From NCBI RefSeq assembly GCF_007992435.1, contig NZ_BKAG01000008.1:1-64000 (forward strand): a DNA stretch of 64,000 nucleotides, given 5' to 3'. The notes beneath the pieces were generated by a model. The model made no database searches and was not told the DNA's origin. It saw nothing but the letters and a program-made list of their open reading frames with translations. Numbering within the stretch: position 1 is the first letter of the stretch; the number at the start of each line of letters is the position of its first letter. The translations under genes were made by a program, and so were the position numbers. Positions 32,748 to 40,770 of the stretch are shown here, piece by piece. Origin of the DNA: Prosthecobacter gellanilyticus. GTDB taxonomy: Bacteria > Verrucomicrobiota > Verrucomicrobiia > Verrucomicrobiales > Verrucomicrobiaceae.

Positions 32748-34358
32748 ATGCTCACCCTCCGCGACGTCTCCAAGTCCTTCAATGCCCGCCCGCTGTTCAC
32801 CGGCGCCAAGATGACCGTGAACTACTCTGAGCGCGTGGCCCTCGTCGGCCCGAATGGTGCGGGCAAGTCCACCCTCTTCTCCCTGATCCTCGGTCTGGAC
32901 ACCCCGGACTCTGGCGAGGTCGTGCGTGATGAGTGGACCACCCTGGGCTTCCTGCCCCAGGAGAGCGAGCCCGTGGGCGAGGAGACCATCCTTGATGTCG
33001 CCACCGGTCGCGTGGGAGAGATGCAGCGCCTGGAAGGCATCTTGAAGGAATATGAATCTCGCGGTGATGTGGCCGCCCCTGAGTACAACCAGGCCCACTC
33101 CCTCCACGAGGCCCTGAATGACCCCCAGGCCGAGGCCAAGAGCAAAAAGATCCTCAAAGGCTTCGGCTTCAAGGAAACCGACTTCGACCGTCCCGCCCGT
33201 GAGTACTCCGGTGGCTGGGTCATGCGTGCCCACCTGGCCCGTCTTCTCGTCATCGAGCCCGACCTCCTCCTGCTCGATGAGCCGACGAACCATCTCGACC
33301 TCCTGTCGCTCATGTGGTTCCGCAACTACCTGAAGAACTACCCCGGTGCCATCCTGCTCATCTCCCATGACCGCGACTTCATGGATGAGCTCATCGAAAG
33401 CGTCTACGACATTGATGAAGGCAAGCTCGTCTCCTACCAGGGGAACTACAGCGAGTTCCTGAAGCAGAAGGAAGAAGCCTGGGACCGCTCCTACCAAGCC
33501 TGGAAAAACCAGCAGAAGGAGATCGAGGACATCCAGGAGTTCATCGACCGCTTCCGTTCCGTCGCCTCCAAGGCCGCACAGGCCCAGAGCCGCGAGCGCC
33601 AGCTCGAGAAGATGGAGAAGCTGGACAAGCCCCGCGCCCTCAAAAAGGCCTTCCGCTTCAATTTCCCCCAGCCTCAGCGCAGTGGTCAGCGTGTCATCGC
33701 TTTGACAGATATCCACCAGGCCTACGGCGAGAAGAAGATCTACACGGGTCTCGATCTCGAGGTCGAAAAAGGCGAGCGCACCGTGCTTGTCGGCCCGAAC
33801 GGCTCCGGCAAATCTACCCTCATCAAGATCATGGCCGGCGTGGTCCCCTTCCAGAAGGGCGAGCGCCGCTTCGGCACCAATGTCAAGATGGGTTACTTCA
33901 GCCAGCACCGCGCTGACACGCTCGATCCCGAGTGCAGCGTGCTGGAGGAGATCAAACGCTGCGCCCCTGAACTGCGTGAGGACGATGTCCGCAGCATTCT
34001 CGGCAGCTTCCTCTTCAAGCGTGAGGACGTGTACAAGAAGTGCAAGGTCCTCAGCGGTGGTGAGAAAAGCCGTCTGAACCTCGTCAAATTCCTCGTCGAT
34101 CCGCCGAACCTCCTCCTCATGGATGAGCCGACGACCCACTTGGACATCTGGGCCATCGAGGGCCTCATCCTCGCCCTGCAAAAGTTTGAAGGCACCCTCG
34201 TCTTCATCTCTCATGACGTGCACTTCATCCGCAGCATCGCCACCAAGGTCCTGCACATCAACAGCGGTGTCGTCACACCTTACAGCGGCGGTTACGACTA
34301 CTACCTCGAGAAAACCGGCGCCGAGGAAAACGCCCGCGCCGCCGTCATCGCAGGCTAA
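32748..34358 (+). CDS. ABC-F family ATPase
   Basis: 536 residues with two ATP-binding domains and no membrane helices. First domain: Walker A GPNGAGKST (34-42), signature-like YSGGWVMRAHLARLL, Walker B LLLDEPTNHLD. Second domain: GPNGSGKST, LSGGEKSRLNL, LLMDEPTTHLD. They are joined by a charged helical linker (about 240-305, YSEFLKQKEEAWDRSYQAWKNQ) that in this family reaches into the ribosomal peptidyl-transfer region. Likely a translation factor of the EttA/Uup/YbiT group; which one cannot be told. Confidence 0.93.
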   Translation: MLTLRDVSKSFNARPLFTGAKMTVNYSERVALVGPNGAGKSTLFSLILGLDTPDSGEVVRDEWTTLGFLPQESEPVGEETILDVATGRVGEMQRLEGILKEYESRGDVAAPEYNQAHSLHEALNDPQAEAKSKKILKGFGFKETDFDRPAREYSGGWVMRAHLARLLVIEPDLLLLDEPTNHLDLLSLMWFRNYLKNYPGAILLISHDRDFMDELIESVYDIDEGKLVSYQGNYSEFLKQKEEAWDRSYQAWKNQQKEIEDIQEFIDRFRSVASKAAQAQSRERQLEKMEKLDKPRALKKAFRFNFPQPQRSGQRVIALTDIHQAYGEKKIYTGLDLEVEKGERTVLVGPNGSGKSTLIKIMAGVVPFQKGERRFGTNVKMGYFSQHRADTLDPECSVLEEIKRCAPELREDDVRSILGSFLFKREDVYKKCKVLSGGEKSRLNLVKFLVDPPNLLLMDEPTTHLDIWAIEGLILALQKFEGTLVFISHDVHFIRSIATKVLHINSGVVTPYSGGYDYYLEKTGAEENARAAVIAG

Positions 34359-34387
34359 CTCGAGGGGACCTCAGGGCTCTCCTCAGT

Positions 34388-34423
34388 CCTCTGTGTCCCT
34401 CCGTGTTCTCTGTGGTTGAAAAG
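34388..34423 (+). repeat. TCTGCGG-type intergenic repeat, divergent copy
   Basis: TCCTCTGTGTCCCTCCGTG then TTCTCTGTGGTTGAAAAG, the same rhythm and end as the copies at 10791, 16287 and 22321. It follows the ABC-F stop by 30 bases. Confidence 0.55.
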
Positions 34424-34445
34424 AATGTCCGGCTGCCCGGACGTA

Positions 34446-34467
34446 CAACCCCATTCCGATGGGGTTG
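34446..34467. repeat. CAACCCC/GGGGTTG hairpin, upstream of dinG
   Basis: CAACCCCAT, TCCG, ATGGGGTTG: a perfect nine-base stem preceded by ACGTA. A near-identical hairpin in the same orientation sits right after the dinG stop (36571-36597). Confidence 0.7.
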
Positions 34468-34566
34468 CATCCCCGATGGCAGAACTGAGTGTGAACTCAC
34501 TCATCGTCAGCGAACACCATGTCTGGCATTGCGCCAGCGTGCGCCCCGGCCATTCTCAACCTCTCC

Positions 34567-36570
34567 ATGATCAGCATCCTCGAAGCCACACCCGGCGCCA
34601 CCGGCCCGTCGCTCGCCGACCGGATGCATCTGGCCTTCTCGGAAGATGGAAAGCTCGCGGAGTCACCGCAGTTTGAGTTCCGTCCGCAGCAGCAGCAGAT
34701 GGCGCAGCTTGTCGGTGATGCCTTGGAAAAGAACCGCGCGCTGATTTGCGAAGCCGCCACGGGTGTCGGCAAGTCCCTCGCCTATCTCGTGCCTGCCGCC
34801 ACGTATGCCAAAGAGCAGGGCCGCAAGGCCATCATCTGCACGCACACGATCAACCTGCAGGAGCAGCTCATTCACAAGGACATCCCCATCGTGAAAAAGA
34901 TCGTGGGCGATTTTCATGCGGAGTTGCTGAAGGGTCGGAACAACTACCTCTGTCCCACGCGCCTGAAGAATGCCTTCTCCAACACCGGAGATCTCTTCAG
35001 CACTAGCGAGGCCGCCGAGCTTCAGCTCATCATGGAGTGGCAGCGCGAGCATCCGCACGGTACTCTGAGCGAGATGGATTTCACCCCCGGCGCACGCTTG
35101 TGGTCCATGGTACGCAGCGAGGCGCATGCCTGCACGCCACGCCGCTGCCCTCCCGGCAGCGGCTGTGTGTATCAAGACGTCCGCCGCCGCATGGCCGCCG
35201 CGGATGTACTGGTGCTGAACCACACGCTCTTCTTCACCTTGCTCGCTTCGGCGGAGGAAGTGCTCGCCGATGACGCGAACTTCATCTTCCCGCGTGACTT
35301 CGTCATCATCGACGAGGCCCACACCATCGAAAACATCGCCGCGCAAGCCTTTGGCATTCACGTTAGTGAGTCCAGCGTGCGCTTTGAGCTCGGCCGGCTC
35401 TACAATCCGAAGACCCGCAAAGGTTTCTTCCAGAGCGTGGGTGACAGTGATGCCATCCGCGAGGTCGCGCAAAGCATCGGCGCGGCGGAGGCCTTTTTCC
35501 GCGAGGCCGAGGACCGCTGTAAATTCACCGGCCCTTATGGCAAAGAGTTCCGCATCCGCGATGCCGACCTCGTCGAAAACACGTTGGCCCTTCCCCTTCA
35601 GCGCGTAGCCAACTTTGCTCTCAAAGCGGGCGATGCAGCCAAGAGCGAAGGCCAGAAGCTCGAGTTGCACGACATCGCCAAACGTCTCACCGCCTTGCGC
35701 ACCGGCCTCGGAGCTTTCCTCGATCAAAGCGAGGATGGTCACGTCTACTGGGCCGAGCGCAGCACCGGTGACACGCGCAATCTCTCCCTGCACAGCGCGC
35801 CCATTGATGTCTCACCGAAACTCGAGGAGATCTTCTTCGCCGGTGGCAAAGCCTGCGTCTTCACCAGCGCCACCCTTGGTGTCGGTGATGACGAGCAGCT
35901 TGGTTATTTCCGCAAACGTGTCGGTGCGCAAAAGGCCCGCGCGACCAGCATCGAGAGCCCGTTTAACTTCCAGAAGCAGATGAAGCTCTATCTGGTGAAG
36001 AAGATGCCGGAGCCAAAGGACGCCACCTACGCGGAGGCCATGAAGGAGAAGATCGAGCACTTCCTCAAACTCTCGCAGGGCCGCGCCTTCGTGCTCTTCA
36101 CCAGCTACTCGCAGCTCACCACCATGGCAGACCTGCTGGAGGACTTTTGTGATGATCACGACTGGCGTCTGCTCGTGCAGGGCAGGGGCATGCCTCGTCA
36201 TCAGATGCTCGCCGAGTTCAAGCGGGATGTACACAGCATTTTGTTCGGCACGGACAGCTTCTGGACCGGCGTCGACGTCCCCGGCGAGGCCCTGAGCAAC
36301 GTCATCATCACCCGCCTCCCCTTCGCCGTTCCGGATCACCCCGTCGTCGCCAGCCGCCTCGAGCATCTGGAAGAGCAAGGCCTCAACAGCTTCAGCGAAT
36401 ACAGCGTCCCCGAGGCCATCCTCAAACTGCGCCAGGGCGTCGGCCGACTCATCCGCACCCAGAAGGACAAAGGCATGGTCGCCATCCTCGACCCCCGCAT
36501 CCTCACCAAGCCCTACGGCCGCGCCTTCATGGCCAGCCTGCCGGATTGCCCGGTGGAGATCGTCGGCTAG
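34567..36570 (+). CDS. dinG: DinG/XPD-type ATP-dependent DNA helicase
   Basis: 667 residues from the ATG at 34567; an ATG at 34519 adds 16 residues without conserved sequence. Walker A ATGVGKS (64-70), DEAH at 249-252, and four cysteines spaced as an iron-sulfur cluster: Cys129, Cys189, Cys194, Cys200 (LCPTR, HACTPRRCPPGSGC). Later motifs include TSATL, DSFWTGVDVPGEAL and QGVGRLIRTQKDKG. DinG enzymes are 5'-3' helicases that unwind R-loops and structured DNA during replication conflicts. The gene is bracketed by two copies of the CAACCCC hairpin. Confidence 0.92.
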   Translation: MISILEATPGATGPSLADRMHLAFSEDGKLAESPQFEFRPQQQQMAQLVGDALEKNRALICEAATGVGKSLAYLVPAATYAKEQGRKAIICTHTINLQEQLIHKDIPIVKKIVGDFHAELLKGRNNYLCPTRLKNAFSNTGDLFSTSEAAELQLIMEWQREHPHGTLSEMDFTPGARLWSMVRSEAHACTPRRCPPGSGCVYQDVRRRMAAADVLVLNHTLFFTLLASAEEVLADDANFIFPRDFVIIDEAHTIENIAAQAFGIHVSESSVRFELGRLYNPKTRKGFFQSVGDSDAIREVAQSIGAAEAFFREAEDRCKFTGPYGKEFRIRDADLVENTLALPLQRVANFALKAGDAAKSEGQKLELHDIAKRLTALRTGLGAFLDQSEDGHVYWAERSTGDTRNLSLHSAPIDVSPKLEEIFFAGGKACVFTSATLGVGDDEQLGYFRKRVGAQKARATSIESPFNFQKQMKLYLVKKMPEPKDATYAEAMKEKIEHFLKLSQGRAFVLFTSYSQLTTMADLLEDFCDDHDWRLLVQGRGMPRHQMLAEFKRDVHSILFGTDSFWTGVDVPGEALSNVIITRLPFAVPDHPVVASRLEHLEEQGLNSFSEYSVPEAILKLRQGVGRLIRTQKDKGMVAILDPRILTKPYGRAFMASLPDCPVEIVG

Positions 36571-36575
36571 ACGTA

Positions 36576-36597
36576 CAACCCCATCCCACTGGGGTTG
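36576..36597. repeat. CAACCCC/GGGGTTG hairpin, right after dinG
   Basis: CAACCCCA, TCCCAC, TGGGGTTG, preceded by ACGTA as in the copy at 34446. The shared block starts at 36571, the base after the dinG stop codon. Confidence 0.7.
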
Positions 36598-36646
36598 ATC
36601 TTCGAATCTTCGCCAGCACACGGCCCGTTGAAGTCGCGCCAGCGAC

Positions 36647-36793
36647 ATGGACTGCGGCAGCCTGCTGCCGCTTTAGTGTTGGGCAGCCCTGCTGCCGGGA
36701 GAACAGCCTCGATTGCACGCCTGACATGTCCGTGTTGGCGACGGCCAGCAGGGCTGGCCTGGAGAAAGCGGCAGCAGGGCTGCCGCAGTCCAT
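36647..36793. repeat. REP-type inverted repeat with GCGGCAGC arms
   Basis: ATGGACTGCGGCAGCC onward (36647-36674) is the inverse of 36765-36793 (AAAGCGGCAGCAGG onward), differing by one extra base over 28-29. Two smaller hairpins lie inside (GGCAGCCCTGCTGCC and GGCCAGCAGGGCTGGCC). Each arm is itself a hairpin, as in paired REP elements. Confidence 0.7.
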
Positions 36794-36918
36794 ATGGACC
36801 GAGCCCACGCCAATCCCCACCCACCTAGCCTGTCACATTCCCGTCTCCCAATTCTCCACCTCTCCCCATCACTCTTCTTGCCAAATCAACGCGCTCTTCT
36901 CTACTCTCACGCATCGCC

Positions 36919-39381
36919 ATGACCATCACTCCTGACCAATACGAAAAGCTCGGTGCCTTCTACCTCGGACGCGGTTACGACTTGGAAACCAAACAGCTCC
37001 AGGACGATCTGGTGATGTATGACTCCAAGGACCTCGTCACGCATGGCGTCGTCCTCGGCATGACCGGCTCCGGCAAGACCGGCCTCTGCCTCGCCTTGCT
37101 CGAAGAAGCCGCGATCGATGGTGTGCCCGTCATCGCCATCGATCCCAAAGGCGACATCGGCAATGCCCTCCTCACCTTCCCGAATCTCAGCGCTGAAGAA
37201 TTCAAGCCCTGGGTGAACACCGACGATGCCCGTCGCAAAGGCGTGAGCGTGGATGAGTTCGCCCAGCAGCAGGCCGGCCTCTGGCAAAAAGGCCTTGGCG
37301 ACTGGGGCCAAAGCCCCTCACGCATCCAGAAACTGCGCGAGACCGTGGACATGGCCATCTACACCCCCGGCAGCAGCGCGGGTCTGCCGGTGAGCATTCT
37401 CAGTTCCCTCGACTGTCCTCCCGCCGCTGTGATGGACGATGCGGAAACACTCGCGGACCGCATCGAGAGCACCGTCTCCTCCCTCCTCGGCCTCATGGGT
37501 GTCGAGGCCGATCCCGTGCAATCCCCCGAGCACATCCTGCTGAGCAACATCGTCGGTCATTGCTGGAAGAAAGGTCAGAACGTCACGCTCGAAAACCTCG
37601 TGCGCCACATCCAGCAGCCGCCGATCCGCAAGGTCGGTGTGGTGGACATCGAGTCCTTCTTCCCCGAGGCCAAGCGCACCGCGCTGGCGATGAAGCTGAA
37701 CAACCTCATCGCCTCACCGGGCTTCGCCTCATGGCTGGAGGGCGAGCCGCTGGACATCCAGCGCATGTACTACACGCCGGAAGGCAAGCCACGCGTGACC
37801 ATCTTCAACATCGCGCACCTCAGCGACAGCGAGCGCATGTTCTTCGTGGCCTTGTTGATGAATCAACTGTTAGGCTGGATGCGCTCTCAGCAGGGCACCA
37901 CCTCCCTCCGCGCCATCTTCTACATGGACGAGATCTACGGCTACCTGCCGCCCACGGCCATGCCGCCCTCGAAGAAGCCCATGATGATCCTGCTCAAGCA
38001 GGCGCGCGCCTTCGGTCTCGGCCTGCTGCTCGCCACGCAGAACCCCGTGGACCTCGACTACAAGGCGCTGGCGAACATCGGCACGTGGTGGATCGGCCGC
38101 CTGCAGACCGAGCGCGATAAAGCCCGCCTCCTCGATGGTCTCGAGGGCGCCGTCAGCAGCAGCGGCGGCAAGTTTGAGCGTGGCGAGATGGAGACCGCCA
38201 TGTCCGGTCTTGGCAACCGTGTCTTCCTCATGAACAACGTGCATGAGGACGGCCCCTGCATCTTCCACGTGCGCTGGATCATGAGTTACCTCAGCGGCCC
38301 GCTGGCCAAGGAGCAGGTGAAGCGCCTCATGGACCCCATTCGTCCTGCCAAGAAAAGCGCCGCTGCCGCTTCCGAGGACGATGGCTTCCTGCCACCCGGT
38401 GCCACCGCTGCGCCCGCTGCCGATCGCAACACCATCAAACCCAAGCTGCCAGAAGGCACCGCCGAGTATTTCATTTCCAGTGATGTCAGCCCGGACACGC
38501 TCTGCTACGTGCCTGCCATCCTGCGCAGCGCCGTGGTAAACTTTGACGATGCCCGCCGCAAGATCACCGGCATCAGCCGTGTCACCCTCGTGAACCCCAT
38601 TGATGCCAACGGCCAGCGCGTGCTCTGGGACAAGTTCGTCGACATCCCGCGCGATATCGACCTAACCAAATGGAGTTCTGATCCGACAGAGGGCTCTGAA
38701 TACGCCGAGCTTCCCGGCGCCGCGCAGAAGTCCAGCACCTACACCAGCATCAAGAAAGACTACGCCGACTGGGTGTATGCCAACCACTTCATGGAAGTGA
38801 GCTTCAGTCCCCTGCTCGAAGCTTATTCGAACCCCGGTGAGAAGGTCGATGAGTTCAAAGCCCGCATCACGCAAACGGCTCGCGAACTGCGTGACAAAGC
38901 CATCGAAGAGCTTCGCGCCAAAGCCGCCAAGACTTTGAAGTCTCTCGATGACAAGCAGGCCAAGGCCCAGCTCAAGGTGGACACCCAGAAGCAGCAGGCC
39001 AGCAGCGCCAAGCTCTCCGCCGCTGTCAGCATCGGCTCCAGCATCCTCGGCGCCTTCTTTGGCCGCAAGAGCAAGATGGGTGCCGTTGGTTCCCTCATGA
39101 AAGGCAGCACCGTCACCAGCGCCTCCCGCGTCATGCGCGAAGGCCAGGAAGCCGCTGCCGCCGAGGCCGAGCTGGAGTCGCTGAATCAAGACGAAGCCGA
39201 GCTGGCGAAGACCCTCGAGACCGAGATCCAGAAACTCCGCGACCAATACGACCCCACCACCCTGGTCCTCGAAACCTTCAAGCTCACCCCCGTCAAAACC
39301 CGCATCCAACCCGATGCCATCGGCATCCTCTGGCTGCCCCATGAGCGCGTGGGCGGAGAGCTGAGGAAGGGGTGGGTGTGA
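36919..39381 (+). CDS. HerA/FtsK-type P-loop ATPase with coiled-coil C-terminus
   Basis: 820 residues, cytoplasmic. Walker A GMTGSGKT (47-54) is followed by AIDPKGDIGNALL and a Walker B-like FYMDEIYGYLPP; LLKQARAFGLGLLLATQNPVDLD is the sensor region typical of HerA/VirB4-like helicases (DUF853/DUF87 group). The C-terminal 180 residues are a long coiled coil (ITQTARELRDKAIEEL, ELESLNQDEAELAKTLE) around a glycine-rich hairpin. Members move or remodel DNA, but this subfamily is uncharacterised. It sits directly after the DinG-type helicase, on the same strand. Confidence 0.85.
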   Translation: MTITPDQYEKLGAFYLGRGYDLETKQLQDDLVMYDSKDLVTHGVVLGMTGSGKTGLCLALLEEAAIDGVPVIAIDPKGDIGNALLTFPNLSAEEFKPWVNTDDARRKGVSVDEFAQQQAGLWQKGLGDWGQSPSRIQKLRETVDMAIYTPGSSAGLPVSILSSLDCPPAAVMDDAETLADRIESTVSSLLGLMGVEADPVQSPEHILLSNIVGHCWKKGQNVTLENLVRHIQQPPIRKVGVVDIESFFPEAKRTALAMKLNNLIASPGFASWLEGEPLDIQRMYYTPEGKPRVTIFNIAHLSDSERMFFVALLMNQLLGWMRSQQGTTSLRAIFYMDEIYGYLPPTAMPPSKKPMMILLKQARAFGLGLLLATQNPVDLDYKALANIGTWWIGRLQTERDKARLLDGLEGAVSSSGGKFERGEMETAMSGLGNRVFLMNNVHEDGPCIFHVRWIMSYLSGPLAKEQVKRLMDPIRPAKKSAAAASEDDGFLPPGATAAPAADRNTIKPKLPEGTAEYFISSDVSPDTLCYVPAILRSAVVNFDDARRKITGISRVTLVNPIDANGQRVLWDKFVDIPRDIDLTKWSSDPTEGSEYAELPGAAQKSSTYTSIKKDYADWVYANHFMEVSFSPLLEAYSNPGEKVDEFKARITQTARELRDKAIEELRAKAAKTLKSLDDKQAKAQLKVDTQKQQASSAKLSAAVSIGSSILGAFFGRKSKMGAVGSLMKGSTVTSASRVMREGQEAAAAEAELESLNQDEAELAKTLETEIQKLRDQYDPTTLVLETFKLTPVKTRIQPDAIGILWLPHERVGGELRKGWV

Positions 39382-39393
39382 TTATTCCGCACT

Positions 39394-39870
39394 ATGCCTG
39401 ATTGGAAGAAAATTATCATCGAGCAACACGAGCGTAACCACAAGAATGACAGCGTGAAGCTCATTCAAGGGGCTCCTTGCACCCAGGAAGATATCGCGCG
39501 CCTTGAGGCAACAATTGGCTTGAAGATGCCTTCGGAATTCAAGGAGCTCTACTTGGAGGTCAATGGTTTTGGATGCCATTCGGGCCAGGACAATTGGCTC
39601 CTGGTGCCTGTCGAGCACGTTCCCCAGGTGATACAGCTTGCGCGGAACTGGTTCTCGGAGACGCATTCCGAACTGGCGGCACGCTTCTTCCCTTTCATTG
39701 ACTGGGGGTGTGGAGACTACACGGGCTATTTGGTGTCCGAGTCCGGAATGCTGGAGAAAGGGCTGTACACCTTTGGCCACGAGGAGTATGAGTTTGATGC
39801 CTCGCAGGAGAGCGATGTGTTTCTTTACCCATCGGGCTTTGTTTCCATTGGGGATTTTATCCGGCTCTAA
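39394..39870 (+). CDS. SMI1/KNR4 (SUKH) family protein
   Basis: 158 residues. The core pattern of the SUKH fold is visible: CTQEDIARLEATIGLKMPSEFKELYLEVNGFG (29-60), then WLLVPVEHVPQV and FPFIDWGCGDYTGYLV, ending with FISIGDFIRL. Bacterial SUKH proteins often neutralise toxins of contact-dependent systems; no toxin gene is near, so it may be an orphan immunity protein or a housekeeping member. It starts 12 bases after the HerA-like gene. Confidence 0.85.
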   Translation: MPDWKKIIIEQHERNHKNDSVKLIQGAPCTQEDIARLEATIGLKMPSEFKELYLEVNGFGCHSGQDNWLLVPVEHVPQVIQLARNWFSETHSELAARFFPFIDWGCGDYTGYLVSESGMLEKGLYTFGHEEYEFDASQESDVFLYPSGFVSIGDFIRL

Positions 39871-39890
39871 GGGCTCTGCGTGGTCTTTCT

Positions 39891-40030
39891 GAATCCCAAG
39901 CCCAAAGGGCTTGCGCATCATAGCGAAGGGGTGCCGAGCCTTGGCGAGTGCTCCCCTGGAAACAGCGCCCACGACATTCCGGTCAGAGCGGAACCCCGAA
40001 GGTGGTTCCGCATCGGCTTCGCGAATTGGC
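39891..40030 (+). repeat. Left inverted repeat flanking the REP transposase
   Basis: Contains AAGCCCAAAGGGCTT, GCATCATAGCGAAGGG, TGCCGAGCCTTGGCGAG and GGTTCCGCATCGGCTTCGCG in this order. The reverse complement of 40531-40672 has the same blocks in the same order. Confidence 0.8.
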
Positions 40031-40068
40031 ATTTACCTAACACGTAGGATGTCGAACGATGCCGGGCC

Positions 40069-40524
40069 ATGCCTCAATCGCTTTCCAACATGATCACCCA
40101 CCTGGTCTTCTCAACCAAGGGCCGGGAGCCTTGGTTTGTGGACCCGGCGAAGATGAACTCGGTGCACGCCTACTTAGGCGGTGTGTCAGCGAGATTGGAA
40201 TGCCCCACCATCGCCGTTGGTGGTGTGGCGGATCATGTGCATCTCCTCGCTCGCATGAGCCGGACCATCTGCTTGTCGGACTGGGTCAAGGAGTTGAAAC
40301 GTGCCAGCACGGTATGGATGCATGAGGAGTGGTCTGATTTCGCCACCTTTCATTGGCAGGCTGGCTATGGGGCCTTTTCTGTGAGCCAGTCCAACACCGA
40401 TGCAGTGGTGGAGTATGTGCAGACTCAGGCCGAGCATCATCAGAAAATCACCTTCAAAGACGAATTCCGGGCCATGTTGCGCAAACACTGCATCGAGTGG
40501 GATGAACGCTATGTTTGGGATTGA
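40069..40524 (+). CDS. REP-associated tyrosine transposase (IS200-like, Y1 family)
   Basis: 151 residues. The HUH metal motif is His56-Val-His58 (VADHVHLL), and the catalytic tyrosine is probably Tyr116 in EYVQTQ, with Gln120 one turn later. WQAGYGAFSVSQSN and TFKDEF..ML are shared by this transposase group. Such enzymes cut and join single-stranded REP hairpins rather than moving a classical insertion sequence. The gene lies between long imperfect inverted repeats (39891-40030 and 40531-40672), the expected arrangement for a RAYT with its own REP pair. All catalytic residues are intact, so it may be active. Confidence 0.92.
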   Translation: MPQSLSNMITHLVFSTKGREPWFVDPAKMNSVHAYLGGVSARLECPTIAVGGVADHVHLLARMSRTICLSDWVKELKRASTVWMHEEWSDFATFHWQAGYGAFSVSQSNTDAVVEYVQTQAEHHQKITFKDEFRAMLRKHCIEWDERYVWD

Positions 40525-40530
40525 GGCAGG

Positions 40531-40672
40531 CGTGATGCGTGAAGCCGATGCGGAACCCGTTCCGGGTTCGCGCTTTGAGGTGCGGGACGGAATCTCGCAT
40601 ACCAGGGTAGCGCTCGCTAAGGCTCGGCAACCCTTCGCTATGATGCGGAAGGCCGTTGGCCTTCAATCCCGG
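40531..40672 (-). repeat. Right inverted repeat flanking the REP transposase
   Basis: The reverse complement reads AAGGCCAACGGCCTT, GCATCATAGCGAAGGG, TGCCGAGCCTTAGCGAG and GGTTCCGCATCGGCTTCACG, matching the left arm block by block. It starts 7 bases after the transposase stop. Confidence 0.8.
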
Positions 40673-40770
40673 TCACTCATCTGCGCGCAAGTCCTCAGGT
40701 ATGCCAACACAGCCTTCCTGCTCACCCCACCCTTGACCCCATCCTCACCCTGCTTCACGACTCCGCCCTC

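Larger units (their letters stand above)
36571..36918. other. 348-base intergenic region made of repeats
   Basis: No gene seen. It holds the CAACCCC hairpin (36576-36597) and a long imperfect inverted repeat (36647-36674 with 36765-36793). The last 120 bases before the HerA-like start are plain, CCAC-rich sequence and probably contain its promoter. Confidence 0.65.

Noticed and set aside
32574..34256. 560-codon open frame antisense to the ABC-F gene
   Set aside because: GC-rich coding DNA gives long open frames on the opposite strand; both ABC domains are clear on the plus strand.
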